64,000 nt of DNA from SZAS-79 sp964599095 (lineage in GTDB: Bacteria > Pseudomonadota > Gammaproteobacteria > Burkholderiales > SG8-39): positions 1 to 64,000 of the forward strand of contig CAZREB010000019.1 of the NCBI GenBank assembly GCA_964599095.1, given 5' to 3'. Below are positions 1 through 7,522 of the stretch, piece by piece (position 1 is the first letter of the stretch; the number at the start of each line of letters is the position of its first letter). Below the pieces are notes generated by a model. The model saw nothing but the letters and a program-made list of their open reading frames with translations, searched no databases and was not told the origin of the DNA. Both the position numbers and the translations under genes were made by a program.

Positions 1-365
1 CCCCCATCCCCGCCGGCTTCCCCTCCCCCGCCACCGACTACATCGAGAAGCTCCTCGACCTGAACGAGCTCCTCATCAAGCGCAAGGAATCCACCTTCTT
101 CATGCGCGTGGGCGGGGTCTCGATGGTGGAGTTCGGCATCAACGACCGCGACCTGGTGGTGGTCGACCGCGCGGCGCCGCACAAGAACGGCAGCATCGTG
201 GTCGCCAGGGTGGACGGCGAGCTGGTCCTGAAGAAGCTCTACAAGAAAGACGGCGTCGTGAAGCTCAAGGCCGGCAACAAGGCCTACCGCGACATGGAAT
301 TCAAGGAGGACGGCGCGGAACTGGAGATCTGGGGCGTGGTCACCCATGTCGTCCATTCGTTCTAG
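1..365 (+). CDS. umuD: UmuD, SOS mutagenesis protein (5' end outside window)
   Basis: LexA-like autoprotease subunit of DNA polymerase V. The frame is open from base 3, so the beginning lies upstream of the window. The first visible residues are PIPAGFPSPATDYIEKLLDL, which align with the self-cleavage region of UmuD (an Ala-Gly bond where E. coli has Cys-Gly). The catalytic serine is in GGVSMVEFGI and the general-base lysine in GELVLKKLY; both are present. The stop TAG is at 363-365, and the downstream umuC starts 20 bases earlier in another frame, the usual umuDC arrangement. SOS control by LexA is expected but the promoter is not in the window. Confidence 0.93.
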   Translation, partial: PIPAGFPSPATDYIEKLLDLNELLIKRKESTFFMRVGGVSMVEFGINDRDLVVVDRAAPHKNGSIVVARVDGELVLKKLYKKDGVVKLKAGNKAYRDMEFKEDGAELEIWGVVTHVVHSF

Positions 366-1665
366 ACGCAGTTCTTCCGTCGTCGCCTTAATCGACGGCA
401 ACAACTTCTACGTAAGCTGCGAGAGGCTGTTCGACCCTAAGCTCGAACACCGCCCGGTGATCGTGATGTCGAACAACGACGGCATGGTGATCTCGCGCTC
501 GGCCGAGGTGAAGGCGCTGGGCGTGAAGATGGGCGCGCCGATGCACCACATCCGCGACGTCGTCAGGAAGCACCGCATCGCGACGCTCTCCTCCAACTAC
601 GGGCTCTACGGCGACCTCTCGCAGCGCATGATGGCCGTGGTCGGCCAGTTCGGGCCGGTGCAGGAGATCTACTCGATCGACGAGAGCTTCCTCGACCTCA
701 CCGACCTGCCCGGGCGCGACCTGGTGGCGCACGCGCAGGCGATCCGACAAAGGGTAAGAAGATGGGTGGGCATCCCGACCTGCGTGGGCATCGGGACGAC
801 GAAGACGCTCGCCAAGCTCGCCAACCACGTCGCCAAGAAGCGGCCGGAGTACGAAGGCGTCTGCGACTTCACGCGCATGGATACGCTGGAACTTGCGTCG
901 CTCCTCGGCGGCTTCGCGGCCACGGACGTCTGGGGCGTGGGACGAAGATGGGGCGCGCGGCTGGCGGAACTCGGCATCAAGACGGCGCGTGACCTGCTGC
1001 TCGCGGACGCAAAAGCGATCCGGCAGCAGTTCGGCGTGGTCATGGAACGCACCGTGAGCGAGCTCCGCGGCATCGGCTGCCAGCCGCTCGAGGCGGTGGC
1101 GCCGGACAAGAAGCAGATCCTCTCCTCGCGCTCGTTCGGCCGCCTCACGATGGACGTCGAAGCGCTGGCCGAATCGGTGACGATGCACGTGTCGACGGCC
1201 GCGGAGAAGCTGAGGCGCCAGAATTCCGCATGCACGACGATGCAGGTGTTCCTGAAGACGAACCCCTTCAAGCCGGAACTGCCGCAGCACAACCCCGTAG
1301 CAACAGTGAAGCTCGGCGTGCCGACCGACGATTCACTCAGGATGGTAAGCGCCGCGGTCCGAGCGGTGCGAGGAATCTACAAGCCGGGCTACCAGTACCA
1401 GAAGAGCGGCGTGATCCTGGTGGACCTGCAGCCGAAAGTGGTGCACCAGCTCGACCTCTTCGCAGACATGCCTACGCTAGTGAGCGCAGGCACCACCGCG
1501 CGCGAGCGGCTGATGCTCACGCTGGACAAGGTCAACCGCAAGGAAGGCCGGGGCACGATGCGATTCGCGAGCGAAGGCATGGACCACCGGTGGCGAATGC
1601 GGCGGGAGAAGGTGTCGCCGGCGTATACGACCAAGTGGGAGGAATTGCCGGTCGCGCGGGCGTGA
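346..1665 (+). CDS. umuC: UmuC, catalytic subunit of error-prone DNA polymerase V
   Basis: Y-family translesion polymerase, 439 residues against about 422 in E. coli. The N-terminal metal site DGNNFYVSCE is at about 17-26 and the second catalytic motif YSIDES at 109-114. Helix-hairpin-helix/thumb and little-finger regions follow, and a beta-clamp-binding pentapeptide QLDLF lies at 368-372. It overlaps umuD by 20 bases, so the two are translated together. With UmuD' it copies past DNA lesions during the SOS response. Nothing appears truncated. Alternative identities such as DinB are unlikely, given the umuD neighbour and the UmuC-type C-terminal extension. Confidence 0.96.
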   Translation: MSSIRSRRSSSVVALIDGNNFYVSCERLFDPKLEHRPVIVMSNNDGMVISRSAEVKALGVKMGAPMHHIRDVVRKHRIATLSSNYGLYGDLSQRMMAVVGQFGPVQEIYSIDESFLDLTDLPGRDLVAHAQAIRQRVRRWVGIPTCVGIGTTKTLAKLANHVAKKRPEYEGVCDFTRMDTLELASLLGGFAATDVWGVGRRWGARLAELGIKTARDLLLADAKAIRQQFGVVMERTVSELRGIGCQPLEAVAPDKKQILSSRSFGRLTMDVEALAESVTMHVSTAAEKLRRQNSACTTMQVFLKTNPFKPELPQHNPVATVKLGVPTDDSLRMVSAAVRAVRGIYKPGYQYQKSGVILVDLQPKVVHQLDLFADMPTLVSAGTTARERLMLTLDKVNRKEGRGTMRFASEGMDHRWRMRREKVSPAYTTKWEELPVARA

Positions 1666-1744
1666 GGTCCGATGAACGCGGGGTGACCGGCTTTGCTCGG
1701 CGTTCGCCCCGTTCCCAAACCCGCGCCCCGCTACCTGCCGCGAG

Positions 1745-2722
1745 TCAATTCGCCCGCGCCCCGGTCCTCTTGATTACAGCCCCCCACCTCGCGATCTCCG
1801 ACCGGATCAACGCCGCAAACTCCTCCGGCGTTCCGCCGACGACCTCGAAATCGATCGCCACCAGCTTGTCCCGGATCTCGGGCTTGTCCAGGATCCGCAC
1901 CAGGTCGGCGTTGTAACGCGCCACGATCGCCCGCGGCGTGCCGGCCGGCACCAGGAACCCGATCCACGAAATCGCCTCGAAGTCCGCATACCCGGACTCG
2001 ATCATCGTCGGCACCCCGGGCGTGGACGCGAGCCGCCGCCGCCCGGTAGACGCGAGCACCTTCAAGCGCCCGGCCTTTGCATGGGGCAACACGTTCCCCG
2101 GGACCAGGAAAGCGACCGGGACGGTCCCCGCCAGCAGGTCGTTTACCGCCGGTGCGCTGCCTTTGTAAGGCACGTGGACAAGGTCGATCCCGGCGGCGCT
2201 CTTGAACATCTCCATCGTCAGGTGCGACGCGCCGCCGATACCGATCGACCCGTAGTTGAGCGGCTCGCGAAAACTCTTCGCGTACGCGACGAATTCCGCG
2301 ACGCTGGACACCGGCACGCCCGGATGCACGACCAGGAACTGCGGCGCGCTGACCGCCAGCGTGATCGGCGCCAGATCCCGCACCGGATCGAAAGGCAGCT
2401 TGTCGAACAAGGTGACGTTGACCGCCAACGGGCCGTTGAACCCGACCAGCAGCGTGTGCCCGTCGGGCGCGGACTTCGCGACGAATTCCGTCCCGATGTT
2501 GCCGCCGGCCCCGGCCTTGGTCTCGACCACCACCGGCTGGCCGAGCGATTCAGAAAGCGCAGGCGCGACCAGGCGGGCCAGCAGGTCCATGGTGCCGCCC
2601 TGCACCGGCACGACGATGCGGACTGTCTTGGAGGGAAAGTCCTGTGCAGGCGACGACGGCGCCCAGCACAGGCAGGCCGCGAGGAGCAATCGGAAGAACA
2701 TGAGGTGGGGACGCATAGGCAC
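1745..2722 (-). CDS. Bug/TctC-family periplasmic substrate-binding protein
   Basis: Extracytoplasmic solute receptor of the tripartite tricarboxylate transporter type, 325 residues. It has a signal peptide ending near SSPAQDF (about residues 1-27). Family motifs follow in order: VRIVVPVQGGTMDLLARL, GAGGNIGTEFVAKSAPDGHT, LPFDPVRDLAPI, HVPYKGSAP, GVPTMIESGY and FLVPAGTPRAI. Bug proteins bind carboxylates such as citrate, nicotinate or amino acids; the ligand cannot be read from the sequence. No tctA or tctB membrane gene is in the window, so it must use a distant transporter or act as a sensor. It is followed on its strand by umuC, transcribed convergently. Confidence 0.93.
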   Translation of the reverse strand: MPMRPHLMFFRLLLAACLCWAPSSPAQDFPSKTVRIVVPVQGGTMDLLARLVAPALSESLGQPVVVETKAGAGGNIGTEFVAKSAPDGHTLLVGFNGPLAVNVTLFDKLPFDPVRDLAPITLAVSAPQFLVVHPGVPVSSVAEFVAYAKSFREPLNYGSIGIGGASHLTMEMFKSAAGIDLVHVPYKGSAPAVNDLLAGTVPVAFLVPGNVLPHAKAGRLKVLASTGRRRLASTPGVPTMIESGYADFEAISWIGFLVPAGTPRAIVARYNADLVRILDKPEIRDKLVAIDFEVVGGTPEEFAALIRSEIARWGAVIKRTGARAN

Positions 2723-2766
2723 GCCTATCTTAGCCCCGGCGCGCGGTTTGCAGGTCGCAAAGGCGC

Positions 2767-2827
2767 ATGCAGCGCTTCTTGTTTTGCAGGCGTCGATTCA
2801 ACGATATGAAACAGGAAAGCGCTGCAT
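2767..2827. promoter_or_regulatory. Inverted repeat upstream of the Bug gene
   Basis: Arms ATGCAGCGCTT (2767-2777) and AAGCGCTGCAT (2817-2827) are perfect reverse complements separated by 39 bases. The match extends imperfectly inward (CTTGTTT against a TCCTGTTT complement). It lies 45-105 bases upstream of the leftward Bug start, so it could be a leader hairpin or a pair of regulator half-sites. Confidence 0.4.
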
Positions 2828-2871
2828 TGTCCGGGGCGAATGCGCGAAAGCGATGGACGGATCGCGCGCTT

Positions 2872-2921
2872 ATGTACCGGTACCAATACACCAACTGACA
2901 GGAGATTCAATAACCGCGCGG
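2872..2921. repeat. Family B intergenic repeat, copy 1 (diverged)
   Basis: It begins ATGTACCGGTACCAATACAC and continues into a degenerate form of the CTGGC-AGGAGA-GCCAG hairpin (here CTGAC...ATTCA), ending CCGCGCGG. Four other copies lie at 5066, 9718, 23370 and 54904. It sits between the 5' side of one leftward gene and the 3' end of the next. Confidence 0.7.
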
Positions 2922-2995
2922 ACTTTGGGTACTAAAAGTTCCAGAATATATTGCCGACCCCCAAGCCCCGAGGCAAACTCGCGCGGCCTCGCCCT

Positions 2996-3424
2996 TCACT
3001 CCAGCCCGGCCACCTGCACACCGCTCGTCAGTCCTTCCCAGATCGGTTCCTTCGATACGCCGATGTCGCGTACCAAGCGCGGATCGCCCTTGGCGAGCTT
3101 TTGCATCTTCGCAACGAGCCTGTCGTACGGCGCGCGCAACGACTCGATGCGAACGCCGCCGCCAAGATGCGCAAACCGGAATCGCGTCACCAGCTCTTCG
3201 ACCTCCGAGATCAGCCCGGCCTTGGTGGCCGGGGGAATCGCCTTGGATTCCCTCAAGCGGTCTTCGAGCGCAGCGAGGCTGAGTTGCTCGGTTCTCGGCG
3301 CCGCGGGCCTCAGGGCATCGACCAGCATCGGATTCACGGGCAGGGGTTTCCCGGCAAATGCAACCGAGGCCATGCAGAGCGCCAGTGCGCCGGGGAGGAA
3401 TGTGTATTTCGGGTTCGGGATCAT
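2996..3424 (-). CDS. Small secreted protein of unknown function
   Basis: A 142-residue protein starting at ATG 3424, preceded by GGGGCACGAG as a plausible ribosome site. The longer open frame upstream has no recognisable signal and was not used. The first about 24 residues (MIPNPKYTFLPGALALCMAS, then VAFA) form a signal peptide. The mature part is charged and helical-looking, with no cysteines or known motif. It may bind something in the periplasm, but no function can be assigned. Its neighbours are a Bug protein on the same strand and a divergent RidA gene, which gives no clear pathway link. Confidence 0.6.
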   Translation of the reverse strand: MIPNPKYTFLPGALALCMASVAFAGKPLPVNPMLVDALRPAAPRTEQLSLAALEDRLRESKAIPPATKAGLISEVEELVTRFRFAHLGGGVRIESLRAPYDRLVAKMQKLAKGDPRLVRDIGVSKEPIWEGLTSGVQVAGLE

Positions 3425-3598
3425 CTCGTGCCCCTTCAGTGCCAGAGGCTTCAATCTAGTGCCCGGCTCCCTCCCCGTCTGTCGTCCGAATGCCACCGGC
3501 GCGTAGGACAAACCCCGACCAATGCGTCCGTATCGACAGCAATCCCTTGCAAGCCTTGCGCAACGCGACAACGACCCGCCTGCTCGCGGCCGCGGATG

Positions 3599-3630
3599 AT
3601 TAATCGAAACGCGCAACATTAATCGAAACG
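3599..3630. promoter_or_regulatory. Tandem 13-base repeat in the divergent promoter region
   Basis: ATTAATCGAAACG occurs at 3599-3611 and again at 3618-3630, a 19-base period. It lies 62-94 bases before the RidA start and upstream of the divergent secreted-protein gene. The spacing (about two helical turns) and AT-rich core in GC-rich DNA suggest an operator for an unidentified regulator. Confidence 0.45.
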
Positions 3631-3692
3631 CCGCTCGTACCTCCCGGACCCGGCGCGCACACTGGCCTCGCACCACAACCGGAGGCACCGCC

Positions 3693-4097
3693 ATGACCGC
3701 AGAGATCAAGCACATCAACCCATCCACACTGCCCGCCCCGACGGGCTATTCGCAGATCGTAGAAGTCCGCGCAGCACGCACGTTCTATATCGCCGGCCAG
3801 GTGCCGGTGGACAGCAAGGGGGAGATCGTCGGCGCGGGCAACTTCGAAGCGCAGGCCGACCAGGTGTTCAGAAACCTCGCCGCGGCGCTCGCAAGCGTCG
3901 GCTGCACCGCACGCGATCTCGTCAAGATGACGGTCTTCGTGCGCGACATGAACAATCTCGTCCAGTACCGCGCCGCGCGGCAGCGGTTCTTCAACTCCAC
4001 GACGCCGCCGGCCGCGCCGGCAGTCACGCTCGTGGAAATCTCCCGGCTCTATGCGGGCGAGATCATGCTGGAGATCGAGGGGATCGCGGCGGCTTGA
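3693..4097 (+). CDS. RidA/YjgF-family protein, atypical active site
   Basis: A 134-residue trimer-forming YjgF/YER057c/UK114 family member; the archetype hydrolyses reactive enamine/imine intermediates. Family features include FYIAGQVPVD near 31-40, GCTARDLVKMTVFVRDM in the middle, and a C-terminal segment ending LEIEGIAAA. In archetypal RidA a conserved arginine precedes the last beta strands (P-A-R-S/T). Here that place reads PPAAPAVTLVEIS with no arginine, so classical deaminase activity is doubtful. The start ATG 3693 follows an ACCGGAGGCACCGCC ribosome site. It is a single gene behind its own promoter region with a tandem repeat. Confidence 0.88.
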   Translation: MTAEIKHINPSTLPAPTGYSQIVEVRAARTFYIAGQVPVDSKGEIVGAGNFEAQADQVFRNLAAALASVGCTARDLVKMTVFVRDMNNLVQYRAARQRFFNSTTPPAAPAVTLVEISRLYAGEIMLEIEGIAAA

Positions 4098-4174
4098 ATT
4101 CGCCGGGGCTCAATCGGCCTCGCGCACAGCAAGCCCGATCAAGCGGTGGTCCTTGTGCGGCGGTATAAAAGCGC

Positions 4175-5008
4175 ATGGATCCGGTCGGCAAGGCGCTCTG
4201 GTATGTCGAAAGCCATTTCGGCGGCGCGATCACGCTCGACGATGTGGCGGCCGCGGCGGGCGTGTCGCGTTTTCACCTCGCGCGCGCGTTCGGCGTCGCG
4301 ACCGGGATGCCGATCATGCGTTACGTGCGGGCGCGCCGCCTGACCGAGGCCGCGCGCGCACTGGCGGCGGGTGCGCCGGACATCCTGGCCGTCGCGCTCG
4401 GCGCCGGGTACGGCTCGCACGAAGCATTTACCCGCGCGTTCGGCGACCAGTTCGGGCTCCCGCCCGAGGCGGTCCGCGCGCGCGGCCTCGCGACCCTGCA
4501 ACTCATGGAGCCCCTCAAGATGAACCAGCCCGAGCTTGCCGATCCCGGCCGCCCCCGAATCGAAGAATTGCCCGCATTCCTCATCGGCGGCCTGGCCGGC
4601 CGCTTCAGCGCCTCGAGCATCGCGGGAATCCCGGCGCAGTGGCAGCGCTTCGGCGCCTACAAGGGCCGCGTTCCCGGCCAGCTGAATCCCTACTACTACG
4701 GCGCGTGCTTCAACACCGACGAGGCCGGCAACTTCGACTACTTGTGCGGCGTCGAGGTCACGGACTTTTCGCGCCTGCCGAAGGGGTTCGCCAGCTTGCG
4801 CGTGCCCGCCAACCGGTACGCGGTCTTCCTGCATCCTGGCCATGTCTCGAGCATCCGCCGCACCTGGGAAGCGGTCATGGGCCGCTGGCTTCCCGCCTCG
4901 GAATACCGGCTGGCCGATGCGCCGGAGTTCGAGCGTTACGGCGATTCGTTCGACGCGGACACCGGTCTGGGCGGCGTGGAGATCTGGGTGCCGGTCGAGC
5001 CGGCCTAG
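4175..5008 (+). CDS. AraC-family regulator with GyrI-like effector domain
   Basis: A 277-residue transcription factor. Residues about 1-105 are two helix-turn-helix motifs of the AraC/XylS type (ITLDDVAAAAGVSRFHLARA and ILAVALGAGYGSHEAFTRAF). Residues about 125-277 resemble the GyrI/SoxS-Rob C-terminal effector domain, ending EIWVPVEPA. This N-terminal DNA-binding plus C-terminal ligand-binding order is that of Rob and similar regulators that bind small hydrophobic or cationic molecules. The target is unknown. The gene stands alone; composite repeats A and B follow its stop. Confidence 0.9.
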   Translation: MDPVGKALWYVESHFGGAITLDDVAAAAGVSRFHLARAFGVATGMPIMRYVRARRLTEAARALAAGAPDILAVALGAGYGSHEAFTRAFGDQFGLPPEAVRARGLATLQLMEPLKMNQPELADPGRPRIEELPAFLIGGLAGRFSASSIAGIPAQWQRFGAYKGRVPGQLNPYYYGACFNTDEAGNFDYLCGVEVTDFSRLPKGFASLRVPANRYAVFLHPGHVSSIRRTWEAVMGRWLPASEYRLADAPEFERYGDSFDADTGLGGVEIWVPVEPA

Positions 5009-5018
5009 CGGCAATAAA

Positions 5019-5060
5019 TGGTGTCGGAGTCGATTTGTTGTTAATTCGACTCCGACACCA
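5019..5060. repeat. Family A inverted repeat, copy 1
   Basis: Arms TGGTGTCGGAGTCGA (5019-5033) and TCGACTCCGACACCA (5046-5060) flank a 12-base AT-rich loop. It resembles the REP-like hairpins associated with RAYT transposases. It lies 10 bases after the AraC-type gene stop and directly abuts family B copy 2. Confidence 0.8.
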
Positions 5061-5065
5061 ATTAA

Positions 5066-5143
5066 ATGTACCGATACCGATACACCAACTGGCAGGAGAG
5101 CCAGCAACGGCGCGGATCTCCGAAACGGAATCTCGAAGATTCA
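5066..5143. repeat. Family B repeat, copy 2 (full length)
   Basis: About 78 bases from ATGTACCGATACCGATACAC to the end of AAGATTCAG. It contains the hairpin CTGGC (5089-5093), loop AGGAGA, GCCAG (5100-5104). It runs into the stop codon of the dioxygenase remnant. It is nearly identical to copy 3 at 9718, including the 3' half that copies 1 and 4 lack. Confidence 0.8.
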
Positions 5144-5482
5144 GCCCTTGTAGAGGTACCCGCTCGGGTTGCCCAGGATCGTCGTGCGCACGCAGTATCG
5201 CGGCTGCCCCTTGGGGTAATCGGCCAGCGCGAGGTGCATCGTGCTGCGGTTGTCCCACATGATGACGTCGTTCTTCCGCCACTTCTGCCGGTACGTGTAG
5301 AGCGGGTCCTGGAGGTGCTCGGCGAGAAAGCGCAGGATCGGCGCCGACTCCTTCTCGGTCATGCCGACGATGCGCCGCGTGAGCTGGTCGCCGACGTAGA
5401 GCGTCTTGCGGCCGGTCTCCTCGTGCACGCGCACGATCGGCTGCGCGACCGGCGGGTTGTTCCGGCCGAGTTCCGCCAGAAT
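5141..5482 (-). pseudogene. 3' remnant of a TauD/TfdA-type dioxygenase gene
   Basis: This frame encodes the C-terminal third of an Fe(II)/2-oxoglutarate dioxygenase. It reads from AELGRNNPPVAQPIV and HEETGRKTLYVGDQLTRR to WDNRSTMHLALADY and RYCVRTTILG. The distal histidine of the iron site (STMHL) and the 2-oxoglutarate arginine (RYCVR) are present, but the first His-x-Asp and all N-terminal sequence are missing. Homology stops at about 5482 exactly where the family A repeat begins, and family B sequence overlaps the 3' end. No start codon with a ribosome site exists. It is best read as a gene fragment cut at the repeat, not a functional protein. Confidence 0.8.
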
Positions 5483-5536
5483 AAATGGTGTCGGAGTCGA
5501 TTTATTAATTCGACTCCGACACCAATTTTTTCTGGC
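5475..5536. repeat. Family A inverted repeat, copy 2, terminator-like
   Basis: Inner arms 5486-5500 and 5510-5524 (TGGTGTCGGAGTCGA and its complement) are framed by a second pair, GCCAGAA (5475-5481) and TTCTGGC (5530-5536). The right side is followed by a run of Ts on the + strand. It marks the breakpoint of the dioxygenase remnant and sits 14 bases after the stop of the leftward Bug gene at 5550. Confidence 0.8.
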
Positions 5537-5549
5537 GACGCGACGCGGG

Positions 5550-6548
5550 TTAGTTCGCCTTCACGCCCGCCTGCCGCACCACCTTGCCCCATCTCTCGGC
5601 GGTGTCGGCGACGGCGGCGCGGAACTGCTCGGGCGTACCGCCGACCGGGTCGAAGCCGAGCTTCGAGAGCGCGCCGCTGCCTTCGGGGGTCTTCAGGATC
5701 GCGTTGATCTCGGCGTTCAGCCGGTTGGCGATCGCCTGTGGCGTACCCTTGGGCAGGAAGGCGCCCTGCCAGGTGGCGAAGTCGTAGCCCGGATAGCCGA
5801 GTTCGGTCATGGTCGGGACGTTCGGGATCGACGCGGCGCGCGTCGCGGTGGAGACAGCCAGCGCCTTGACCGCGCCCTGCTGGATCTGCCCGATCGCCGG
5901 CGGCAGCGTGACCCACAGCATCTGGATGTTGCCGGCCATCACCTCGCGGATCGCGACCGGCGCACCGGGGAACGGGATGTGGACGATGTCGATCTTCTGC
6001 GTCATCTTCATCAACTCGCCGGTCAGGTGACCGAGCGTGCCGAGCTGGGGCGAGCCGAAATTGACCTTCCCCGGATTGGCCTTGGCATAGGCGATCAGGC
6101 CTGCAACGTCCGAGAACGGCAGCTTCGGATTGACGATGAGCACCTGCGGCGACGCGATGGCCTGGATGATCGGCACGAAGTCGGTCGACTTGAAGTCCAG
6201 GTTCGGGAACAGCGTGTCGTTGATCGAAAGCGCATCGCTGGTCACCAGGATCGTGTAGCCGTCGGGCGCGGCCTTGGCGACCGCCGAATGCCCGATGTTG
6301 CTGCCGCCGCCGGGCTGGTTGAGGACCAGCACCTGCTGGCCCAGGCGCGGCCCGAGATGGTGGGCGATGGTGCGCGCGAGCAGGTCCGGGCTCGCGCCGG
6401 CCTGCGTGGGAACGACGATGCGCAGCGCCCTCGATGGATAGGCGTCGCTCTGCGCGTGCGCGAGGCTCGCCGCCGCTGCGAGCAGCGCGGTGCCCGCGAC
6501 CCGTCCCAGCCAGGCAAGAGCGAAATGGATACGGTGCGTGGAGATCAT
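5550..6548 (-). CDS. Bug/TctC-family periplasmic substrate-binding protein
   Basis: A 332-residue solute receptor. A signal peptide runs to about residue 32 (AASLAHAQSDAYP). Family motifs: LRIVVPTQAGASPDLLART, GGGSNIGHSAVAKAAPDGYT, GSPQLGTLGHLTGELMK, HIPFPGAPVAI, NVPTMTELGYPGYDF and LPKGTPQAIANRL. The HIPF pocket motif varies from the usual HVPYKG, hinting at a different ligand. It follows the SsuA-like gene on the same strand with a 13-base gap, so the two are probably co-transcribed. No tctAB genes accompany it. Confidence 0.92.
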   Translation of the reverse strand: MISTHRIHFALAWLGRVAGTALLAAAASLAHAQSDAYPSRALRIVVPTQAGASPDLLARTIAHHLGPRLGQQVLVLNQPGGGSNIGHSAVAKAAPDGYTILVTSDALSINDTLFPNLDFKSTDFVPIIQAIASPQVLIVNPKLPFSDVAGLIAYAKANPGKVNFGSPQLGTLGHLTGELMKMTQKIDIVHIPFPGAPVAIREVMAGNIQMLWVTLPPAIGQIQQGAVKALAVSTATRAASIPNVPTMTELGYPGYDFATWQGAFLPKGTPQAIANRLNAEINAILKTPEGSGALSKLGFDPVGGTPEQFRAAVADTAERWGKVVRQAGVKAN

Positions 6549-6561
6549 CGCTTGCTCCTTT

Positions 6562-7467
6562 TCAAACAGGGGCGGCGGCCGGCGCCGGCATGTACCGCAG
6601 GTCCACGATGTCCTGTGCCGTCATCGGTGACTTGAGCGCCCCGAGCCGGCGCTGGAGGTCGATGGCCTGGCGCAGCCCTTCCATGTCGAGTTCGCAGAGC
6701 GCATGCAGGTCGGGACCTTCGCGCGCAAGCGAGCGCCGAATGATCGCCGCATCGATCCTGTAGTAGCGCGACGCGAATTCGGCCAGCTCGTCGGGATGCG
6801 CTTCGCAATGCAAGAGGCTGCGCCGCGAGGCGCGCAACACGGCGCGCAGCAGCTCCGGCTCGCCGGCGATCGTCGCCTCGTTGGCCGCGACGACCGACCA
6901 TTGCATCGTCGGGCAGTAGGCCGGGTCCGTCAGCGCCTGCATGACGCGGAACAGCCCGTTCGACTCGCCTATCGTCACGTTGGGCTCCGAGATCACGGCG
7001 GCCTGGAGCTCGCCTTTCTCGAACAATTCGAGCACCCTGGGATAACGCGGGCCAAGGCCGATCACGTTCACGTCGCGGTCCGGATCGAGGCCGTGGGTCT
7101 GCAGCACCAGGCGCATGAACCAGTAACTGCAGCTGCCGATGCTCAGCGCGGCCGCGGTCTTGCCGCGCAGGTCCGGCCAGTCCGCGATCTGCGGCGCCGC
7201 CACGAGGTATTGCACCGCGCGCCGCCGCACGCCGCTGGCGATAAGCTTGAAGCGCGCGCCCTTGCCGATCGCGGTGATCGCGGGCGGCGTGCCGAGCTCG
7301 CCCACCTTCAGCGCGCCGGAATCGTAGCGCGCCGCGATTTCGGGCCCGCCGAACACGACCTCGAAGCGCACGTCGATGCCCTCGTCCCGGAAGAACCCGC
7401 GCTCGGCGCCGAGGCGCAGCTGGATGCCTTCCTTGTCGGTGGGCAGGCCGTAGATCAACTCGATCAT
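6562..7467 (-). CDS. SsuA/THI5-like ABC-type binding protein without a signal peptide
   Basis: A 301-residue NMT1/THI5-like two-lobed binding protein. The start is ATG 7467, chosen because AGGAG precedes it by a few bases; the longer frame upstream lacks this. It begins directly with MIELIYGLPTDKEGIQLRLG, with no export signal, so it may be cytoplasmic or the signal may be lost. Typical elements are GFFRDEGIDVRFEVV, PDLRGKTAAAL and ELFEKGELQAAVISEPNV. Relatives include ABC receptors for sulfonates or pyrimidine precursors and 4,5-dihydroxyphthalate-decarboxylase-like proteins, so an enzymatic role is possible. It pairs with the downstream Bug gene. Confidence 0.7.
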   Translation of the reverse strand: MIELIYGLPTDKEGIQLRLGAERGFFRDEGIDVRFEVVFGGPEIAARYDSGALKVGELGTPPAITAIGKGARFKLIASGVRRRAVQYLVAAPQIADWPDLRGKTAAALSIGSCSYWFMRLVLQTHGLDPDRDVNVIGLGPRYPRVLELFEKGELQAAVISEPNVTIGESNGLFRVMQALTDPAYCPTMQWSVVAANEATIAGEPELLRAVLRASRRSLLHCEAHPDELAEFASRYYRIDAAIIRRSLAREGPDLHALCELDMEGLRQAIDLQRRLGALKSPMTAQDIVDLRYMPAPAAAPV

Positions 7468-7522
7468 TGGACGACTCCTGGCGGGGAAGCTTACTCGATC
7501 CGGATATTGGCCTTGCGCGGCG

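Noticed and set aside
5066..5143. A small protein starting MYRYRYTNWQES
   Set aside because: It is the translation of repeat family B and recurs wherever the repeat occurs in a suitable frame.
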